From NCBI GenBank assembly GCA_947442095.1, contig CANEVG010000132.1, positions 1 to 8,878 on the forward strand: 8,878 nucleotides of DNA, in the 5' to 3' direction. This DNA is from Sphingomonadaceae bacterium. Its GTDB lineage: Bacteria > Pseudomonadota > Alphaproteobacteria > Sphingomonadales > Sphingomonadaceae. This document shows, one piece after another, positions 5,494 through 8,878 of this stretch. The notes below the pieces were generated by a model. It worked only from the letters and a program-made list of their open reading frames with translations, ran no database searches and had not been told where the DNA came from. Positions within the stretch are counted from its first letter, which is position 1. The number at the start of each line of letters is the position of its first letter. A program made the position numbers and the translations under genes.

Positions 5494-7875
5494 ATGGCGA
5501 AGTCACCCACGCAATCATTGCGCCTTTTTGCTTCCGGCAGTGCTCTTGCGCTGACCCTCGGGCTGGCAGCCCCGTCGTTTGCTCAGGATGCCCCGCAGGC
5601 TCAAGCCGACGCCGATGCGGCGGAAGCCCCGGCCGGAATCGCGGAAATCGTCGTGACGGCGCAGTTCCGTTCGCAGCGGCTGCAGGATACGCCGATCTCG
5701 ATCACCGCGATCGATTCCGCGTTGCTCGCCTCGCGCAACCAGACCGATCTTTCGCAGATCGCCGCGCAGGCGCCCAACGTGGTGCTCAATGCGCAAGGCG
5801 GTGCCTATGGTTCCTCGCTGGGCGCCTCGATCCGCGGCATCGGCCAGTTCGACTTCAACCCCGCCTATGAACCGGGCGTCGGCATGTATGTCGACGATGT
5901 GTACCTCGCGACGCTGACCGGCGGCATTCTCGATCTGCTCGATCTCGACAGGGTAGAAATCCTGCGCGGCCCGCAAGGCACAAACACCGGGCGCAACTCC
6001 ATCGGCGGCGCGATCAAGCTGTTCTCGAAGAAGCCGACCGAAGACAACAGCGGCATGGTCGAGGCCGTCTACGGCAGCCGCCAGCGCACCGACTTGCGCG
6101 GCAGCGCCAACTTCAAGCTGGCCGAAGGGCTCTCTGCCCGCGTCTCGGGCGTTTACAAGCGGCAGAACGGCTATGTCGATCAGCTCGATTATGGCTGCGT
6201 GTTCCCGAACAACGTGCAAGGTATTGGCGCGAGGCCCAGCAGCGGGCAGAACTGCCTGATCGACAAGCTGGGCGAGCGCAATTACGCGGGGATCCGCGCT
6301 TCCGTCCGTTATAACCCGAACGACAACATCGATTATATCGTATCGGGTGACTATACCTACGAAAACCGCACGAACGCGGCGGAAGTCCTCACGACCGCCA
6401 ACCCTGCGCGGATCAGCCCCACTTATCTGTGCGGCCGGTTCTGCACGTTCGCGAACTTCTATGCGCCCGGAAACACGCCGCCGCCGGGGCTGTCGATTCC
6501 CGGGCCGTGGGGCCAGGTGAAGGACGGGTACGACATGCCCAACCGCACGAAGTTCTCCGGCTGGGGTGTTTCGGGCAACGGCACGTTCAAGCTGGGTGAC
6601 AACTTCAACATCCAGTCGATCACCGCCTACCGCGAATACAACACGCAGTGGGGCACGGACGACGACTTCACGCCCGATCTCAACGTGGTTGGGCAAGGGT
6701 ACAACGACCTCAAGTTCTGGTTCTTCAGCCAGGAACTGCGCCTCAACGGCAAGATCGGTGACAAGATCGATTTCACGGTCGGCGGTTTCTATTCCGACCA
6801 GCGCTCGACCTATTTCACCCGTCAGGACATTCGCTACATCGCGCCGGGGCTGAACTTCCAGTTCCTCGGCAACGACCCGGTGAATGCCGACAGCAAGGCC
6901 GTGTTCGGCACGGTTATCGCGCGGCCGATCGATGGGCTGACCCTGACCGGCGGCCTGCGCTATACCGAGGAACACAAGGACTACACCTTCGTGCGCCTCA
7001 ACTACGACCGGTCGGTGTCGTACTTCCTTGGCGCGCTCAACGGGGTGACCGCGACGTTTGACGGCAACCGTGTCGACTGGCGCGTGTCGGCAGACTACCG
7101 CTTCTCGCCCGAAGTGCTCGCCTATGTCACCGTGGGCACCGGCTTCAAGGGCGGCGGCGTGACCGCGCGTCCGTTCGATGCGCCCCAGGCGCTGAACGGC
7201 AGCTTCGGTCCGGAAACCGTCACCGCCTACGAAGCGGGCCTCAAGACTGACCTGTTCGACCGCCGCCTGCGCGTAAACGTCTCGGCGTTCATTAACGACT
7301 ATCAGGATGTGCAGCTGCCGCTGATCACCTGTGCGTCGCTGGGCTCAAACGCTCCTTGCGGTGCGCGTCAGAACGCGGGCAACGGCAAGATCAAGGGTGT
7401 CGAGCTTGAAGTGCAGGCCAATCCGATCGAGGGTCTCGCGCTCGATGGCGCGGTCAGTTACATCGATGGCGACTGGTCTAACATCGACCCGCGCGTCGGC
7501 AATGCCGTTCTGCTGAGCGATCCGCTGGCGACACCGAACTGGAAGTGGAGCGCGGGCATCCAGTACAAGGCCGAGCTGGGTTCTTCGGGCTCGGTCACGC
7601 CGCGCTTCGACATCAGCTACTTCGGCCGCAACAACAACGGCCGCATCGCAGGCGGTGCGCCGATCGAGTTTGCGAACGCCTATACGCTGGCCAATGCGCG
7701 CCTGACCTGGCGCAATGCGAGCGAGGACCTCTCGGTCTCGGTCGAAGTGCAGAACCTGTTCAACGAGTACTACAATCCGTTCCGTTTTGCTGCCGTGCAG
7801 GGCTTCACGGGTACGATCTACAGCCAAGTGGGCCGTCCGCGCGAGTGGGCGCTCACGGTTCAGAAGAAGTTCTGA
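5494..7875 (+). CDS. TonB-dependent outer-membrane receptor
   Basis: A complete 793-residue receptor. Signal peptide at 1-30 (cleavage after PSFA), an Ala/Asp-rich linker, and the TonB box region EIVVTAQ (51-57). The plug domain includes TPISITAID (66-74), ASIRGIGQ (111-118), GVGMYVDDVYL (128-138), VEILRGPQGT (154-163) and GRNSIGGAI (166-174). The beta-barrel follows from about 190, with VEVQNLFNEYY (750-760) near the end and the aromatic C-terminal KKF needed for BAM-dependent assembly. Three cysteine pairs, 235/254, 313/317 and 613/622, are likely disulfides in extracellular loops. Such receptors in sphingomonads import many organic substrates as well as siderophores; there is no N-terminal signalling domain or nearby anti-sigma gene to suggest iron control. 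AGGAGAGGGG (5477-5486) precedes the ATG by seven bases. The operator at 5425-5441 points to control by the divergent MarR protein. An intrinsic terminator follows at 7908-7939. Confidence 0.96.
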   Translation: MAKSPTQSLRLFASGSALALTLGLAAPSFAQDAPQAQADADAAEAPAGIAEIVVTAQFRSQRLQDTPISITAIDSALLASRNQTDLSQIAAQAPNVVLNAQGGAYGSSLGASIRGIGQFDFNPAYEPGVGMYVDDVYLATLTGGILDLLDLDRVEILRGPQGTNTGRNSIGGAIKLFSKKPTEDNSGMVEAVYGSRQRTDLRGSANFKLAEGLSARVSGVYKRQNGYVDQLDYGCVFPNNVQGIGARPSSGQNCLIDKLGERNYAGIRASVRYNPNDNIDYIVSGDYTYENRTNAAEVLTTANPARISPTYLCGRFCTFANFYAPGNTPPPGLSIPGPWGQVKDGYDMPNRTKFSGWGVSGNGTFKLGDNFNIQSITAYREYNTQWGTDDDFTPDLNVVGQGYNDLKFWFFSQELRLNGKIGDKIDFTVGGFYSDQRSTYFTRQDIRYIAPGLNFQFLGNDPVNADSKAVFGTVIARPIDGLTLTGGLRYTEEHKDYTFVRLNYDRSVSYFLGALNGVTATFDGNRVDWRVSADYRFSPEVLAYVTVGTGFKGGGVTARPFDAPQALNGSFGPETVTAYEAGLKTDLFDRRLRVNVSAFINDYQDVQLPLITCASLGSNAPCGARQNAGNGKIKGVELEVQANPIEGLALDGAVSYIDGDWSNIDPRVGNAVLLSDPLATPNWKWSAGIQYKAELGSSGSVTPRFDISYFGRNNNGRIAGGAPIEFANAYTLANARLTWRNASEDLSVSVEVQNLFNEYYNPFRFAAVQGFTGTIYSQVGRPREWALTVQKKF

Positions 7876-7907
7876 AGCCGGCACCCACGCATCTAGCCAT
7901 GGGGGAG

Positions 7908-7939
7908 AAAGGGGCGGTCAGCGATGGCCGCCCCTTTTT
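7908..7939 (+). terminator. Rho-independent terminator of the TonB receptor
   Basis: GGGGCGG (7911-7917) pairs with CCGCCCC (7928-7934), extendable by A-T pairs outside and a G-U plus C-G pair inside, followed directly by TTTTT (7935-7939). It starts 32 bases after the receptor stop and separates the receptor from the next operon. Confidence 0.9.
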
Positions 7940-7961
7940 CGTGCGACCACAGCATGCATGC

Positions 7962-7989
7962 TTGCGTCAATCGTATCATTTGTTAGTAT
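7962..7989 (+). promoter_or_regulatory. Promoter region with inverted operator-like motif copy 3
   Basis: TTTGTTAGTA at 7979-7988 is the exact reverse complement of TACTAACAAA upstream of the TonB receptor. It ends 46 bases before the ATG at 8035. A possible promoter is TTGCGT (7962-7967), 16 bases, TAGTAT (7984-7989), so the motif again overlaps the -10 box. The second palindrome arm is not recognisable. It suggests that the SnoaL/aldehyde dehydrogenase operon shares the MarR control. Confidence 0.5.
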
Positions 7990-8034
7990 TGGCCGGAGCC
8001 GAATCCGGCCATGATCTTGGGGAGAGACTGCGTG

Positions 8035-8451
8035 ATGCTCGACCGGGCAGCCTATGACCGCTATCTGGCGGCCTTCAACGCGCGCGATTACGATGGTGTG
8101 GCGGACTTCTATGTCGATCCGCCGCACATGGAATTCTTCGGGATCGTGATCACCTCGCGCCAGGAGCTCAAGGATTTCTACGCCTGGCTGCACGACAATG
8201 TGGACGAGACCGTGCGCATTCTGAACTTCGCGGCGGGCGAGACCTGCACCGCGATCGATGCCGTGGTGCGGATCGCTGCGAAGAAGGACCTGACGCGCGA
8301 AGCACTCGATGCGAAAGGTGCGACCGGGTTCTTCCCGATCGAGGCCGGCGTGGTGCAGGAAATCCGCCAGTTCATTTTCTACACGACAAAGGGCGGCAAG
8401 ATCGAGAAGGTCGAATGCGCGCTTCCCCCCATGGCTCTGGAGACCCTGTGA
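8035..8451 (+). CDS. Small SnoaL/NTF2-like protein
   Basis: A 138-residue single-domain SnoaL-like protein, the normal size for the fold. The opening YDRYLAAFNARDYDGVADFY (8-27) is the usual helix pair, followed by MEFFGIVITSRQEL (34-47), helix DFYAWLHDNV (50-59) and the C-terminal strands QEIRQFIFYTTKGGKIEKVE (105-124). It is only distantly like the 237-residue NTF2-like protein at 3527 and lacks its coiled coil and Pro-rich tail. Its reaction is unknown; the family covers polyketide cyclases, ketosteroid-isomerase-like enzymes and dehydratases. The start is between an ATG at 8035 and a GTG directly before it at 8032: GGGGAG at 8019-8024 is 10 bases from the first and 7 from the second, so GTG is possible. 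An ATG at 8011 precedes this ribosome site and is unlikely. The stop overlaps the aldehyde dehydrogenase ATG (TGATG), indicating one operon. Confidence 0.85.
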   Translation: MLDRAAYDRYLAAFNARDYDGVADFYVDPPHMEFFGIVITSRQELKDFYAWLHDNVDETVRILNFAAGETCTAIDAVVRIAAKKDLTREALDAKGATGFFPIEAGVVQEIRQFIFYTTKGGKIEKVECALPPMALETL

Positions 8452-8878
8452 TGCCCCTGCTTCCCGAAGGCGTGCATGTCGCCCATCCCGAAAAGCTCTA
8501 TATCGGCGGCGCGTGGATTGCGGCGCACAGCGGGCGGCTGATCGATCTGATCTCGCCCGATACCGAGCAAGTCGTCGCCCGCGTGGCCGAGGCGGACGCG
8601 GCCGACATGGACGCGGCGGTGGCGGCTGCGCGCGCTGCGTTCGATCATGGTCCCTGGCCGACAACGCCGCCTGCCGCGCGCATCGCCGCGTTCCGCCGCA
8701 TGGTGGCGCATCTGCAGGGCCGGGTGGACGAGCTTGCCCGTTCGTGGACTGCGCAGATGGGCGGCCTGGCGAGCTTTGCCGGGCCGATGCATGCCGGGTC
8801 GGTCGCGGTGCTGGAGCAGATCGCAGGCTTTGCCGAAAACTTCGCGTTCGTGGAGCAGCGGCCCAGCCATGCCGCAGC
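8451..8878 (+). CDS. Aldehyde dehydrogenase, N-terminal part (cut by window edge)
   Basis: The first 142 residues of an NAD(P)-dependent aldehyde dehydrogenase. Family signs are the N-terminal strand KLYIGGAWI (15-23), NP-like SPDTEQVVARVAEAD (35-49), and the helix DMDAAVAAARAAFDHGPWP (53-71), followed by ARIAAFRRM and a helix ending in the Leu-Ala pattern before the cofactor domain. The catalytic Cys and Glu and the NAD-binding loop fall outside the window, so activity and substrate class cannot be judged. Whole family members are about 480-500 residues. The ATG overlaps the SnoaL stop by one base, with GGAG eight bases upstream inside the preceding gene; translation is probably coupled. Likely oxidises an aldehyde intermediate of the pathway to its acid. 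Confidence 0.9.
   Translation, partial: MPLLPEGVHVAHPEKLYIGGAWIAAHSGRLIDLISPDTEQVVARVAEADAADMDAAVAAARAAFDHGPWPTTPPAARIAAFRRMVAHLQGRVDELARSWTAQMGGLASFAGPMHAGSVAVLEQIAGFAENFAFVEQRPSHAA

Noticed and set aside
5515..6975. Long open frame (486 codons) on the minus strand inside the TonB receptor
   Set aside because: It is fully antisense to a complete, well-recognised receptor; its predicted protein shows no domain motif, and long antisense frames are common in high-G+C DNA.

Overview
The window looks like chromosomal or plasmid DNA of an alphaproteobacterium of the sphingomonad group (Novosphingobium, Sphingobium or Sphingomonas-like). This is inferred from the visibly high G+C with strong third-position bias, GGGGAG-type ribosome binding sites, a classic sphingomonad-style TonB-dependent receptor, a Tat-signalled dienelactone hydrolase and a possible EcfG-type stress promoter. 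No taxonomic marker gene is present, so the genus is not fixed.

Layout. (1) Bases 1-3401, minus strand: a probable three-gene operon read right to left. It holds a metabolite:H+ symporter (MHS-type MFS transporter), a short-chain dehydrogenase/reductase that overlaps it by four bases (ATGA), and after 62 bases an exported dienelactone-hydrolase-like protein cut by the left edge. (2) Bases 3527-4240, plus strand: an NTF2/SnoaL-like enzyme with an N-terminal coiled coil, divergent from the transporter. (3) Bases 4347-4673, minus strand: a small secreted protein whose mature part is almost entirely a Glu/Lys/Arg three-residue repeat, encoded by an 18-bp tandem array. Hairpins separate it from gene 2. 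(4) Bases 4841-5323, minus strand: a MarR-family regulator, divergent from (5) bases 5494-7875, plus strand: a complete TonB-dependent outer-membrane receptor with a strong intrinsic terminator. (6) Bases 8035-8878, plus strand: a second, smaller SnoaL-like protein overlapping by one base with the start of an aldehyde dehydrogenase cut by the right edge.

How it may work together. The set reads as an uptake-and-catabolism cluster for an unidentified small organic compound, perhaps aromatic or lignin-, terpenoid- or steroid-like. The TonB receptor would move it across the outer membrane, the MHS symporter across the inner membrane, and the NTF2-like enzymes, dehydrogenases and hydrolase would process it. 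The best evidence for common control is a repeated intergenic motif, TACT(A/T)ACAAA. It occurs in the divergent region at 3472-3481, in the MarR/receptor intergenic region at 5436-5445 (there part of the palindrome TTAGTA-N5-TACTAA), and inverted at 7979-7988 upstream of the second SnoaL gene. In all three the 10-base core ends 45-48 bases before the plus-strand start codon. The simplest reading is that the MarR protein represses itself and the three plus-strand units, and probably the transporter operon. The small charged repeat protein stands apart from this regulon and carries its own, EcfG-like promoter candidate.
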